From: Muraenolepis orangiensis
Lineage: Eukaryota > Chordata > Actinopteri > Gadiformes > Muraenolepididae
Reading direction: 5' to 3'
Length of the DNA stretch: 64,000 nt
NCBI GenBank assembly: GCA_027704905.1
Contig: CM051002.1
Coordinates: forward strand, 18,462,227-18,526,226
Positions 26,101 to 38,540 of this stretch are shown in pieces (the first letter of the stretch is position 1; each line of letters starts with the position of its first letter). Both the position numbers and the translations under genes were made by a program. The notes under the pieces are model-generated. The model made no database searches, was not told where the DNA came from, and worked only from the letters and a program-made list of their open reading frames with translations.

Positions 26101-28890
26101 AGCTTAGCATAATATTCAGATAATTTTATCTTGAGCCTCACCATTTCAAACCTGATACATTAAACTTGACACCACTTAATCCAACAACATGACCCATTTT
26201 ATAATGCATCCTGGGAATAATACTTACCCGTTTATAAATACACTCTACTAGGTATAAAAACAGGGAAAAGATAACTTATACATCTTATTTAACCACTGTA
26301 CATTATATATTACCATGCACTTGACTGCAACATTTGCCTAATTATTTTCGCTGGACTGTACTTGTGCTGTGTAGTGACAATCAATTAGAATCTAATCTAA
26401 TCTAATAAATGCCAGAAATGTCTATTGAGATGTGGTGGATATACAATATTATGTATATCCTTATCTATACAATATTACACTATTTTCTGTACAGTTAATT
26501 CTCTATTAGACTTCTTCCAAATGGCAGGTGACTACGAAACTCTGAATCTTTAAATCACAGACACGTTTTTGCTGAAGTAACTACTAATACTAAACTAAAG
26601 TATCTGTTGTGGTGTTTTTGGTTCATCTTCATGATTTCATGATTGCTCTGTACCTTTTTGAATTCTCTGTAATAAGCCTTTCTGGAATTCTCATTTTCAA
26701 AATTAACATGCTTCTCCAATTTCTGCATCTCCACTTCCTGCAGCAAACAAAAGAACCAACAATGCATTAAGAACCTAGAATAACAGTGATTTGACACATT
26801 TCAGTCTAGGGTCCAGTCTGCCTCGTTGAAAAGGTGCCTACCTTGATATCAAAATCTCTCTGTCGCTGGAGGATGTCATTCTGAAAACTATGGAGGTTCT
26901 TTTTCTTCATCAGCTGTTGCTCTTTGGAGATTTTCTGCTTCTCCTCAAGCTCCAGCAGCTGCTCGTGGAAGATGAGGAATCAACTGATTACAAAAGATGA
27001 TTCAAGATTCACCCGAGGGAAGCACGATTTGTCATTCTTAAACAACGATAATAAATAATGAATCACCCGTTGCTTCCGAACTTCTTCTGGCTTCTTGTGG
27101 ACTTTAGCACGTCTCAACGCTGAAGGGCTTTTTTGCTTCAGCATTCCCAAACCGGCAGCTTTACTCCCTTCAGTGGCCTAGAGATGGACATTACATCATC
27201 CTATCATGTTAGCAGCCAATTAAAAAAGGATCAGAGAAAATACTAGTCTACTGAGGTTGGTACATCGCTAACACAAAACGTTATTTTTGGTGTATTATAT
27301 TGGTAGATAGATTTACATAAAATAAACGTGTCAACTGAAATGTGCAACGGTTTTATGCCATTGTATACACTCTTAATATAGTTAACATTAGGTGGAATTG
27401 TATGTATTGACATTCATTCAATAAATCAATCTCCAAAAAAAACGACAAATCTTACATTAATCATTATTACTATATATCTATATCTATACGTAGATATATA
27501 GGACAGTATTGCAGTCAGTATGCAACGCACAACACTGTCAGGTCTATATAGATCTACCTATAAGTATGATGCATCTATGCTGTTGCCACTGTTTAACAGT
27601 TTTACTAACATCTTAAAGAATGACTAAGTTAACATCTTAACACATACAGGACTGTACAGTACACAGTCAGTTAAGGTCAGTTAATACATTCAGTTTATAT
27701 AGCGCTTTTCTGGATACTCAAGGTGCTTTACAGACAGGGTGAAATAACACACAGTAAAATAATTTAATAGTTACATAGATTCAGAATAAGACATATACAA
27801 TAATATAGAAGTGAGGATGTTGCTTACATATTATTATATATACGATGGAACTGCCTATGATCAGTCCTATACGGTCAGTTGTTTGCAACTTCTATACAGG
27901 ACTGTACAGCCTACACTCAGTTATTTATGGTCAGTTGTGCAGCTGTGTGTGGCTGTATACAACATATAATTTGGTTATACGCAGATATTCAGTTATTTAC
28001 ATATACCAAACCTAACATCCAGATATTAAGTTGTTTACATATACCAAACCTAACATCCAGATATTAAGTTGTTTACATATACCAAACCTAACATCCCGAT
28101 ATTAAGTTATTTACATATACCAAACATTAAGTTATTTACATATACCAAACCTAACATCCAGATATTAAGTTATTAACACATACCAAACCTAACATCCAGA
28201 TATTACGTTATTAACACATACCAAACCTAACATCCAGATATTAAGTTATTAACACATACCAAACCTAACATCCAGATATTACGTTATTAACACATACCAA
28301 ACCTAACATCCAGATATTACGTTATTAACACATACCAAACCTAACATCCAGATATTAAGTTATTAACACATACCAAACCTAACATCCAGATATTAAGTTA
28401 TTAACACATACCAAACCTAACATCCAGATATTAAGTTATTAACACATACCAAACCTAACATCCAGATATTACGTTATTAAAACATACCAAACCTAACATC
28501 CAGATATTAAGTTATTAACACATACCAAACCTAACATCCAGATATTACGTTATTAACACATACCAAACATCCAGATATTACGTTATTAACACATACCAAA
28601 CATCCAGATATTAAGTTATTAACACATACCAAACATCCAGATATTAAGTTATTAACATATACCAAACCCAACATCCACTGCTAGTGGACATGTGTTGTTA
28701 GCGACTAGCCACGCGCTATAGACTTACCTTGGATTTCCCACCGAAGCCAAGACGTTTCGCTCGTCTTTGTTCTGTAAAGCGCAATGACAAGCATCGATTT
28801 TAAGCGTCAATAGATCTGATCAGACCAAACACGCCTAAGGGTTGTATTACAGAATGTATTATAAACATTTAACCTACTTGATTTGGACAT
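23147..28890 (-). CDS. gnl3l: Guanine nucleotide-binding protein-like 3-like, one apparent frameshift
   Basis: Fifteen exons: 28878-28890, 28728-28771, 27067-27177, 26842-26958, 26654-26737, 25928-26063, 25711-25814, 25453-25597, 25264-25351, 24387-24564, 24152-24293, 23924-24060, 23657-23811, 23378-23549, 23147-23205. The first coding exon holds only 13 nt (MSKS + 1). The N-terminus is basic and nucleolar-type (KQRRAKRLGFGGKSK), then a coiled coil. The circularly permuted GTPase has G4 (VLNKIDLV) before G1 (GFPNVGKSSLIN) and G3 (DCPG). The C-terminus includes HPPETHTLPTHVSAEIV and an acidic tail ending RADKLGTKLSDTLTSAMNFS. The family supports pre-rRNA processing and cell proliferation and shuttles through the nucleolus. 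The total is 1685 nt; one extra base in the C6 run at 24202-24207 (G run in sense) restores 561 aa and the LRKGGLPDCDKAAKS segment. Human GNL3L is 582 aa. Confidence 0.94.
24690..25125. mobile_element. Probable non-autonomous DNA transposon (MITE-like) in a gnl3l intron
   Basis: The ends are ggtgctttcacattggaac and, reversed, gttgcgttcacactatgaag, an imperfect terminal inverted match. The inside holds an open frame with runs such as LLLEKCERLRLLIERHQTST that I recall as a frequent repeat-derived protein in fish databases. No target duplication was settled. Confidence 0.4.
25125..25205 (+). mobile_element. Fish SINE fragment (HE1-like)
   Basis: Reads acctgtaggcatcctagagc ... cctgctcctaaatgcatcgg + ataaaagcc. 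It is the same block as 8395-8500 (minus), 32265-32375 and 46500-46645. It is intronic in gnl3l. Confidence 0.55.
26290..26404 (+). mobile_element. LINE/SINE-type 3' end, family B copy 3
   Basis: Contains tgcaacatttgcctaatt and ctggactgtacttgtgctgt, ending in repeated aatctaatct units. It is the forward version of the fragment at 7465-7600. It is intronic in gnl3l. Confidence 0.6.
27685..27790 (+). repeat. Dispersed repeat fragment (tttatatagcgcttttct type)
   Basis: The block ttatatagcgcttttctgga followed by a ctcaaggtgctttacag block is a common motif of fish repeats. A diverged relative is at 6593-6645 (tttatatagcgctgcaaaag). It is intronic in gnl3l. Confidence 0.4.
27990..28680. repeat. 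38-bp minisatellite array in a gnl3l intron
   Basis: About 18 copies of ttattaacacataccaaacc + taacatccagatattaag. Shorter variants lacking the cctaa block occur at the 3' end, and ttatttacatat replaces ttattaacacat at the 5' end. It lies in gnl3l intron 2, 50 bp from exon 2. Confidence 0.95.
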
Positions 28891-29063
28891 GTCTTCCTGC
28901 CTGGGCTTCACGTGTGCTCCTGGAAGCCGGACATGACGCGCAGCACAACATCCGACTGGACCTGAGCGTGTATATGAACTACATTAATGAACTACACAAT
29001 ACATTAATCATATATGTTATTCAATCATCCCATTCATTTGTGATAGGATGACAGTTGTGAATA

Positions 29064-29149
<86 letters not shown>

Positions 29150-29278
29150 AGGATCACGCGAAACGTATAAAGTATATTAGAAAATATATTAGTATTTTAG
29201 AAATTGTATTAGTGTTGTTCAATGCTAAATAGTGTGTAATAGGAAATGCATTCACATTTTTATTTTATTTGAATCTAT

Positions 29279-29333
<55 letters not shown>

Positions 29334-29358
29334 CTTATTTACTTATTTACTTATTTAC

Positions 29359-29389
<31 letters not shown>

Positions 29390-30980
29390 TTAAATGTTAG
29401 TTTCTGACTATGTGCATACATGGTGGTGATGATGATGGCTGTATAATGGTTGTTTGGACACATTAAATCTGTGGGGAAACAGGAAAGAATAGAAAATAAT
29501 ATATCTAAGTCACATTGGGTTTCTGATATTTTCATAAAAAGGCTTAGCGTTAACTTTCCTTTATTATTTAGTCGTCACTTGTATCTATATTCTGACTTAC
29601 AATTAGCTTTATTTTTAGATACACAACGTTTAGAAGTAGGCAGTTAGACATCTTGTTCAAGGATGAAAAACTTTGCTCCTGTCTCAGAATCCTACAGGTC
29701 AGCTGTCGGCAACACGAGAGACTTTGAGTTCCTGGATGAAAAAGATCTGCATGGCTACAGTGACTGAGCACAGCACGGATGGCCATGTAGAGAGCCATGT
29801 AGAGAGCCATGTAGAGAGCCATGTAGAGAGCCATGGAGCTGAATGGGGAGTAAGCATTCCATTTGACTTGGTGCAAATGGCAAATAAAAACATCTTGAAT
29901 CTTGTAGCAGAGGATAGCGACGACAGGAAGCAGCACAGAACCATGGGAATGATCATGGAGGACTTGTAGTCACATGGCCTACACCTGGCCAAAGAAGCTC
30001 TTACATAGGTTGTCCTTGTTGTATTAAAAAATAGGACATTTTTGTCAGAAGTGAATGAAAAAGCTATGCTACGTGCTGCGTCCAAAGATGGGTGGAGCAC
30101 ACACCAAACTGCTGCCCAGACTCAGGAGAAGAGGATCACGGCTGTGGCCTATATTGAGTCAAATGTGACATTTCCAAAAGGTTTGTACACCCCATCTCTC
30201 CCGGGACCAGACCGGTCAGGGTTCAGAAAGTATTTGTGTCTTATTTGTAAGGGAAGTTTGTATAATAGTGTAAATACAAAACCAGACATCCCTAAGTCCT
30301 CTAAAGGGCAAGGACATTGCAGAAAGAACACACTTATAAAGGTGAGCGAAGCATTACTGAGTTCTAAAGTTATCAGAAACACGTGTGATATGATCCATGG
30401 AAGAAGGGTGTAGCCCCTTTCAACTAGTCCTATGACTGGAAACAATGTGGGTAGTTGCACACGTGCACACACACACATTCACGCACACACACACACATTC
30501 ACGCACACACGCATGCAGGCCCACACACACGCACACTCTGAAGACATATCAATGCTTTTTGCACATTCGCTATACGTATATATGTATCGTCCATCAGTCA
30601 CTTATTCACTTATATTCACTTATTTTTTATTGTGTATAGTATGTTATAGTATAGTGCTATTTATAGTATATAGTATAGTATATAGTAGGCAGTATACAGT
30701 GTTGTTTGTAGTATATAGTATAGTATATAGTATTGTATATAGTAGGAAGTGTATAGTGCGGAGTATATAAAGTTGTCTATAGCATTGTATAGTTTAATAT
30801 AGCATAGTGTAGTATTGTTGTTTAAATTCATACTGTGGGAGGGAATGGGGAGTAAGCATAACATGGCAATGTTATGCACATGGCAAATAAAAACACCTTG
30901 AATCTCTTGAATTCCTTGTTATTTATTTTCAAAAGCCTTATATATATATTTGTTTTACTCTGCAAATATTTTTATTTATG

Positions 30981-31046
<66 letters not shown>

Positions 31047-31140
31047 TCATTACACTTATACATTGAACATTCATTTGTACAAACAATATATAAATTAGGC
31101 ATCTACATAATACGTAATAACACAAAATGAAATGGGGAAT
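28891..31140. other. Repeat-filled gap between gnl3l and sws2
   Basis: Contains (TG)n at 29066-29147, (TTTA)n with TTAC variants at 29277-29390, four agagccatgt units at 29790-29833, and LINE family A tails at 29845-29905 and 30825-30910. It also has a TATAGTA-rich stretch at 30650-30760 and (TAA)n at 30978-31044. An open frame at 30042-30413 has no resemblance I recognise and I do not call it a gene. No opsin exon is visible here. Confidence 0.7.
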
Positions 31141-34100
31141 CTATGCAGGTCCAACTTTAGAGATTTCAGTCACGGATTGAGATGATGTTGACTCTTCATC
31201 GTCGCTACCACTTATCCCCAGCATCTTCATCATACATGAGCGGAACTGAAAAGCACAAACAAATGCTCAATATGATCCTTCACTTATATCCAATTTACGC
31301 TATATCTTTCAGATTGAGAGTATCATTAAATGTAATGAATCCACATATCATTTCAATTGTTTCTCAAAACATTTCTCAAAACATCAGAGACAGGCCTATG
31401 ACATCATTCAATGGGGAGTAGCCTAGAAATGATTCAGTTTTCCTCACAGCGGTTCTATAGAGGGCCGGTTAAAGCAACCAGCAGGTGACAACATTGTTCA
31501 AAGTGCATTTCTTAGTATAATTATTTCAATATATATATTGTTGTTTTTTCAAATGAAACTAAGCTGTATTTGTCAGTTGAGTCAATAGCAATACAAATGC
31601 TGCAGCTCTTGTTGGTCATGAGAAGAATTCCAACTAGTCAGTTGGATATCCGATATCTAAAGTAAACATTTCTCTTTTGGAATCGTTAACACATTTACGT
31701 CCAAACTTACTTTTTTACTGAGGAACCATATTAAGACAATAAGTGCATTCAACATAGGTAGGCAAGATAACTACTAGTCACCAGAAATCATGAGTGTTAA
31801 GGTAAAAGTATAATAAGTTGGCTCCCTTGATCTTCCCTTCTCAGTCAACACACCTGTTTGTTTAGGAGGATGTAGATGATAGGGTTGTACACGGTGGAGG
31901 CCTTGGAGAAGCACGAGGGTATGGTGGCCAGCCTCAGGTCGAAGGTCTGACCACGGTTGTTGACCACCCACATGGCAAAGGAGGCGTAGGGCATCCAGCA
32001 CACCAGGAACCCGATCACCATGATCACTACCATCCTGGTCACCTCCCTCTCTGCCTTCTGGGTGGAGACCGACTCGGCCTGGGCCTTGGCCGCCTGTGGG
32101 GGGACGGAGGGCCACGTCGGGGATTTTGTGAAAAACATTGCGATCGAGTCAATATTGTAATGTCATACTGTAAATGAAACAATCTGCCCATAATGTAGAC
32201 AATATGTTGATAGGGGACAGCGAGATACTGAACAAGGGGGCAGGACGGTCTAGTGTAACCATGTTTGACTCCTTTCTAGCTGAAAGGTTCCGGTAAGCGC
32301 CCATTACCTACCTGTAGACATCCTTTAGCAAGATGCCTAAACCTGCTCATTAATGGCATGTATCTAAAGAATGTTCCGATTCTGATACGCACTCACGTAA
32401 ACACATGAGTTCCCAACTTCTCTTTGTGAAAGGCAGTGTTCCCGCTCACCATCTTCAAGGTGAGGAGCAGCTGGCTGTAGCAGAACACAATGGTGGTGAA
32501 GGGGACAGCGAAGCAGAAGCAGAAGAGGAACATCACGTAGGACTCGTTGTTGAACTTGTTGTCCGTGGTGTACCAGTCGGGTGCACAGGAGCACTGCAGG
32601 CCCTCAGGGATGAACCTGTAGAGGAGGCGTTCACGTCAGCACACTGTGCCATTATTAAGTATTAACGAAAGCGTTAACGGGTTGCTTCGTTTTTCTACAA
32701 TTTTTGGTCACAGAGTACCAAGATAGCGGGCTTGAACAGATTTTACGGATCTTTAGATCACATGATTGTTATAACAGAGATATAACACATCAGAATGTCA
32801 CGGGTTTCTACTATTCCACCACACATATACCAAGTTGGGGAATATTATATATGATGCATATATAATATGCATCATACATAGTTATATATATTGTTATGAT
32901 GTAGTTATATTATATCAGTTGTTGACATATTGTTTGTAGAGGGGTCGTATAGCAAGAAATGCTATACGACATAATATGATACCACTTCACAAATGAGAGA
33001 TCAATTATTATTATTATTATTATTATCTAATAATAAATGCATACACTTCATGCATACACTTCATGCATACACTATAACTGAATGGACACGCAGAGAACGG
33101 TGCAGAGAGATCATTAATAATAATGTTGATTATAGTCCTAGTCATAGCCATAGTAGTAGCAGTAATGTAGCTTTTCACTGACCTGCTCCAACCAAACAGC
33201 GGGGGGAGGGCGGCGGCCAGACCGATTACCCAGGTGAGGGCACAGCCCGCGATGGCGTGGGAGCTCCTGAAGGAGAAGCTCCCCAGCGGCTTGCAGATGA
33301 CCAGCCATCGCTCAAATGCCACCACAGCCAGTGACCACAGGCTGACCATGCCTGCAACCAACCACATATACCACATACATATTATATATAGACATTGATC
33401 ATTGTTCTGATCGTTTTAAATGCATATTATGTATATTGATGATATATATATTTGCGTTATGATCCGTTAGAAAGGTGTGTGTAGAAAAAATTATATAATA
33501 CAATACAATGATACAATATAGTTTACAATTACCATTTGAAATACTTAGATCGACAAAATAAGAATGTCGGTACACCTCAACTCTGCATACTGTTAAATCA
33601 TGGCGCAAACCTTTTGATTGTATTAATTAATTTCATGTCTGCAATGGCATATTTCTTCTTTCTTAATTACCTATTAATTATTTTACCTTCTTATACATTT
33701 CTATTTTACATTTCCAGGTCTTTAAAATGTGTGATGTCTTCTCCCCCCTGAGTGGCCCTTGTGTTTGTAGGATATTAAACCATGCCTGGCTTTGTCTTAT
33801 GCCATATCACCCTTAAAGACTTTCTTAAAATCCAGGCATCATAACTGTCATATAAGTCTGGCCCTTACCTCCCAGAGTAGCGGTGAAGCCCTCGACCTTG
33901 CAGGCCAGCGGGCCCATCACCATGTATCTGAAGGCGAAGCAATAGAAGCAGGTGAAGGATCCCACGACGGAGACGAGGAGGTTGGCCACGGACAGGTTCA
34001 TCAGGATGTAGTTTAGGTGCGAGCGCAGCTTCTTGTACTGGACGGTGCAGGCGATGGTGAGCATGTTGATGCTGGTACCCGCCACAAACAGGAAGAACAT

Positions 34101-34256
34101 GAAGGCCGACATGGCGTAGAAGAGGCCCTTGCTCCCCAGGTGGTCCTGGGGAACCAGGAAGGGGCTGAACGCCGTCATGTTGTCGGTGTCCAGGGGGATG
34201 GGGATCCAGAAGTCCTCTGGGAGTTCGATAGCATAATTGGGTTTCATGTTTCTCAT
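31141..34256 (-). CDS. sws2: Short-wave-sensitive 2 (blue) cone opsin
   Basis: Five exons: 33869-34256, 33183-33351, 32450-32615, 31854-32093, 31141-31245 (1068 nt, 355 aa), the normal exon layout and length of SWS2. It is a seven-helix GPCR of cone outer segments using 11-cis retinal. Visible features are LPEDFWIPIPLDTDN at the N-terminus and glycosylation site NMT. By alignment to bovine rhodopsin it has counterion E113 (CKVEGF), the C110 disulfide cysteine, ERW in place of ERY, CWMPYA (W265, A269), Schiff-base K296 (CFSKAST), NPIIY, and the tail ESTSSQSVTEISKVGPA. The Met at 34256 was chosen because the longer open frame to 34400 runs over the TATA box. Met-4 at 34247 is an alternative. 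All reading frames are intact. I could not settle whether it is SWS2A or SWS2B. Confidence 0.95.
31725..31820 (-). mobile_element. LINE 3' end fragment related to 53440-53590
   Basis: Shares ataagtgcattcaacatagg + taggcaaga ... aaagtataataagttgg with the tail of the LINE remnant in hcfc1 (aagtgcatttaatttccaac, aaagtacaataagttgg). It lies in the last sws2 intron, 30 bp from exon 4. Confidence 0.55.
32265..32375 (+). mobile_element. Fish SINE fragment (HE1-like)
   Basis: Reads gctgaaaggttccggtaagc ... acctacctgtagacatcctt + tagcaagatgcctaaacctg. It matches the 46500-46645 copy, including the preceding gaaaggttc block. It lies in sws2 intron 3. Confidence 0.55.
32944..32970. repeat. Perfect 11-bp hairpin in sws2 intron 2
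   Basis: gtcgtatagca, five-base loop agaaa, tgctatacgac. Just upstream (32850-32880) is a second A/T palindrome around atgatgcatatataatatgc. Confidence 0.85.
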
Positions 34257-34378
34257 TGTATTAAAGTTATTTTTGCTGATAAATCCACTGATCCACTGAC
34301 TGACTGGCTGAGTCACTATTGGAGTGACTGACTGCTTACCCAAAACTGTCTTCTGTTGCTGCTGGAGACATAGGGTTG

Positions 34379-34386
34379 TATTTATA
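34379..34386 (-). promoter_or_regulatory. TATA box of sws2
   Basis: The minus strand reads cctataaataca, TATAAATA, 123 bp upstream of the chosen start codon. This is the expected place for an opsin core promoter with a short 5' UTR. Confidence 0.6.
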
Positions 34387-34859
34387 GGAGAGTGGAACAT
34401 TAGTTAGCCTTGTCTTCACTGGCCCACAGGGGGGGATTTGACAGCACGGTGTAATACAATGATAGAAAGCCACGCACGGATGCTTCGACACGCACACACA
34501 CAAACGTCACACGTCGCCATTACCATTGTAACAGAAGAGCTAGGGAGAAAGAGATGATCTCGTTAGGAAAGAGAAAATCCCTGTGTTTGCAGCCGATAAT
34601 CTATTCATCCTCTCTGCAAATAGCTTATCGTTTAGATAGATTACCTGTGTTGAGCTGTTGAACTGAGGCTTGTCTGTTGTGGATGTTGCCCCCTTCCTAA
34701 TTCTTCAGAGCAGCTTATTTCTATAAACAACCCATATTTGCCCGCTTGAACTTTTAACCCCGAAGGCCCCAGACCCATTCCTCAAGGACAGTGATGGGGG
34801 ATGAGAAACAGAGCAAATGCACCACATAGAACACACTTATGAAAATGTTTTGGAACTTC

Positions 34860-35260
34860 ACCCTATTGTCAAAGAACTTTATTGTTTCATATACATTTAT
34901 ACAGACAAGTACTACATAAGTACTACATATACAGTATCTACAAGCACTACATACAGTACATCTACACATATCTACATTTAAGAACTAACTATATCTAGAC
35001 ATATCTACATATAAGTACTACATAAATCTACATATAAGTACTACATATATCTACATACAGGTACTACATCTATCTATAGACAGGTACTACATTCAGGTAT
35101 ATCTACATACATGTACTATATCTACAGACAGGTACTAAATATATCTACAGACAGGTACTACATATATCTACATATACGTAATACATATATCTATATATAA
35201 GTACTACATAAATCTACATATACGTACTACATATATCTACAAATAAGTACTACATATATA
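34860..35260. repeat. Degenerate ~20-bp tandem repeat (tacatatctacatataagtac)
   Basis: At least a dozen diverged units of a tctacatataagtactacata pattern upstream of sws2. Units vary in length and carry tatctatagacaggtactac variants. Confidence 0.8.
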
Positions 35261-36382
35261 TACCTAAATAATATGAAAATAATTTATTTATTTAAAGAAT
35301 TTTAAAAAGCCGGCATTATTATTATGTACAAACAAGTACTACATATATCTTATTGTGTACACAAATGTGTTTGATCCTTCAATAACTCCTTTCTGAAACC
35401 TCCAGGGGAGTATGAAGGTCATCTGGAGGTGTGACACTCAATGGGATTAAATGTGGATTGTGGATTAAATAAATATTTTTATTTTTATTTTTAATTTACT
35501 GATATGCAACAACAAAAAAATCATAATACATGTTGTGAATAATTTAATACATTTGACATTAATTTATTCATTTTTTTAAATGTGCTGAGTTGAACAGCAA
35601 AAAAATAATAATTTGAGCAGGTGTGACAACCATATTTGAGTGAATTGTTTTATATAAATATGTTCAAAAAAATGTCGTTAGAACAGGTTATATGTAATGT
35701 TGGACAAGTTATTAAATAATTGTAATTGTTAAATGGGTTGAAAATTAAGATTTCCAAACCGAAAATATTTCTGTGAAATGTGCTCCCCAGCTACACACAC
35801 GTCTCCATGTCTCCTATTGAAATACATGATTCACCAGATAATGCATGACTTGTATGACTTTTTATAAATCGTTTTTTTGTTATCTTGTCCCTATGCACAC
35901 TGACAAAACAACAAGTCCACTTTCAGCTGACCTTAGGACAAAAGACCAGCTCGAGGGGAGTTATCCGTGCTTAGAGAAGTTATCTTCCTTCTAATTTGCC
36001 CAATACTGCTAAACCGGCTAATCCCATGGATTTGGTCCCTAATCTGCAGCTGGCTAAATAGAATCGTTGCTTTGTGTGTCGTACTGTCTGCCGTGCAGGA
36101 CAGGTACATCTCTCTCTGTAGAAAGCTTTACCTGTAACTGCTAATTACTGCTATTTAGGCTAACAATCTTGTCTAACCTATTGCGGTCTTCTCCAATCTA
36201 TGAATCGATTGAATTAATAACCAGCAAATAGACTAATTTCACAGAGGAGACATTGTAGGACAAATACAGGTGTCACTCATTACCCCAATAAAAGGTGTGC
36301 TCCTTTTATGTCCCGGGGCACAGGGCTGTATAACACCCCTTCATTAGTGCTGATGCTTTAACACACCAATAAAACACCAGTC

Positions 36383-36525
36383 GACCCCATGTTAATGTTA
36401 GGGCCCCATGTGTTCATACCTACCCCATGTTAATGTTGGGGCCCCATGTGTTCATACCGACCCCATGTTAATGTTGGGGCCCCATGTGTTTATACCTACC
36501 CCATGTTAATGTTGGGGCCCCACCT
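36383..36525. repeat. 38-bp tandem repeat, about 3.7 copies
   Basis: Unit accccatgttaatgttgggg + ccccatgtgttcatacc, with few differences between copies. It lies in the spacer between sws2 and hcfc1. Confidence 0.9.
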
Positions 36526-37064
36526 GTGTTTGACCTGCTGTGATGGCTCTGTGAAGAGGGTCCAGGTCTGTGATGGGTGTAGTCTGCTACCACCTGTGTA
36601 TTTCCTATGCTGACATCTCTGTTAAAACACTCTATGTGTCGTGTGGTCAGTTAACCTGTTCACGTGTTGGTTGATATTCCACAGTGTATCTCCACAAATG
36701 ATTATTTAATCTATTATTAACTAATTGACTAATATTTCATTAACATTAAATACCACTCAACAACCAACTAAAGTTATCTAAATATTATGGATATTTAGTT
36801 ATAAATATATACAATATATAATAATAATATTCAATAATAATTAATATTGGACATGTTTTATTTTATTTTTAAGATATTATATTGTCTTCTCCCATGTTCT
36901 GCAGATATGTAATTATTAAAATACTACAATAACTGGTAACTAGGAAACTATCAAGGTGTTCTGCACTTGGTGCTCCAACCCTTAGTTAAGTACCCTTAGT
37001 AGTTTAGTTAGTTTGTTGTTATTTAGTTTTTAGCTTTAGGTATTAGTATATTTGTGTGTGCATT

Positions 37065-37155
37065 TATTCCCCCTGTGTCAACAGGGGCACCTTAATTTCC
37101 CTCGGGATAAATAAAGTAATCTGAATCTGAATCTGAATCTGAATCTGAATCTTAG
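37065..37155 (+). mobile_element. LINE 3' tail with (CTGAAT)n end
   Basis: Reads ccctgtgtcaacaggggcac ... tttccctcgggataaataaa + gtaatctgaatctgaatct, the standard 3' end of a fish LINE with a short tandem tail. Confidence 0.65.
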
Positions 37156-37401
37156 TTAGCTAAAGATATATGTGTGCAACACTCAATAATATGTTGTTTG
37201 GGTGTAAGTCACATTAATAACATTACAGTAATTTATATATGTTGATTAATTTAAGTCACCGAAAACAATTACTTTTTCATTTCGATAAAATTTACTTTTA
37301 AATTTTAATTATTTTCTACCAAATAAAAAATGCCCATCTCAGATCTGCTTCAATGTGTATAGTGATACGTACACTGTATAATGCATAATGTATAACGTCC
37401 T

Positions 37402-38540
37402 TGGGTGCGTTTCCCGAAGCCTTCTTAACGCTACGTCGTTCGTAAGTTCCACCTTAAGCTGTACCTTAACGTCTCGCCGTGTTTCCCGAAACGTTCTTAG
37501 CTAAGTATACCTTCCGTAAGTGACACTTTCGTAAGGCAGGTCTAGACCTCTCTTAACTCTACCTTAGCGATGTTGTCAGCTCTCTCCGCTAGTGGCCACC
37601 ACTGTTCCGACCCGCAAGCCTCTGAAATCAGCTGTTGGCCTAGTATAATTTCAATCTGTGAATCAATATGTAGTTCATAACGGTAATAATATACAACAAA
37701 AATACCACATTTATGGGAATGTTTTCATGCAGAAATTGTACATTACGGTGGATACATTTTGCACTTTATTGAACATGAAATCGCCTCTTAAACTCCTAAA
37801 ACTCGAAAACAGTGCTTCACGATTCAGCGCCACCTCATCCAGCATGACCTCCATGTCCACATTGGTGAAGCTGGCGGACCTCTTTTTGCGATGTTTTTGC
37901 CCTGACATATCTCATGTTACATATCTAATGTTACATATCTCATGTTACATATCTAATGTTCATTTCTTGTTGGTGCGCTTTTATTGAAATTGTCAGCCAA
38001 TCAGAGAGAATTGTGAACTACACCAGTTATGTGATGGGGCTGCTGGTTAATCAACCCTGATATAAAAAATATTTAAATCAACCTTTTCTTGCCAAATAAG
38101 GTGTACTGGTAGGTGGCGTAATTTGCTGAGGTGGTGTAGCGGGAAGGGGCTTGATATCACAATCTGAGGTGGCGGGCTCGTGCCACCTGTAGGCAATCAT
38201 TAGATTTACCGTTTGATAATTGAGTTTGTAAGTTTAAAATTCTATGAATATGTTCTCAGTCATGATAAATGCAATATTCTTTAGTATTCCTGCAGTGTTT
38301 TATTGATAAAGAACACCACATCCTCTCATAACGCGGTGAAACAGTCGCTACCTGGAGTGAAAAGTCGATTCTCGAGTCATCGATTTCAGCACAACGTCGG
38401 ACGTAAGAAGGTATACCTTAAGCAGCCTCTTAAGGGATAGTTCGGGGAACACACGTAGAACAGTAAACAACTTTAGTAAGGTATACCTTTCAAGTCTTCG
38501 TAACACGCTAAGAGACAACGTTATCGGGAAACCCACCCCA
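37402..38540. mobile_element. Harbinger-like non-autonomous DNA transposon
   Basis: The ends are tgggtgcgtttcccgaagcc (from 37402) and, reversed, tggggtgggtttcccgataa (to 38540), imperfect terminal inverted repeats. Subterminal copies of the cttag/aaggtatacctt block occur on both sides. A minus-strand frame at 37711-37908 (MSGQKHRKKRSASFTNVDME..LDEVALNREALF) resembles the Myb/SANT-like accessory protein of PIF/Harbinger elements. No transposase is present. No target duplication was settled. Confidence 0.55.

Noticed and set aside
30042..30413. 123-codon plus-strand frame in the gnl3l-sws2 gap
   Set aside because: No recognisable domain, repeat-rich surroundings, no splice context.
34257..34400. 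N-terminal extension of the opsin to an ATG at 34400
   Set aside because: It would run over the TATA box, and SWS2 proteins start near MxxxxELPEDFW.
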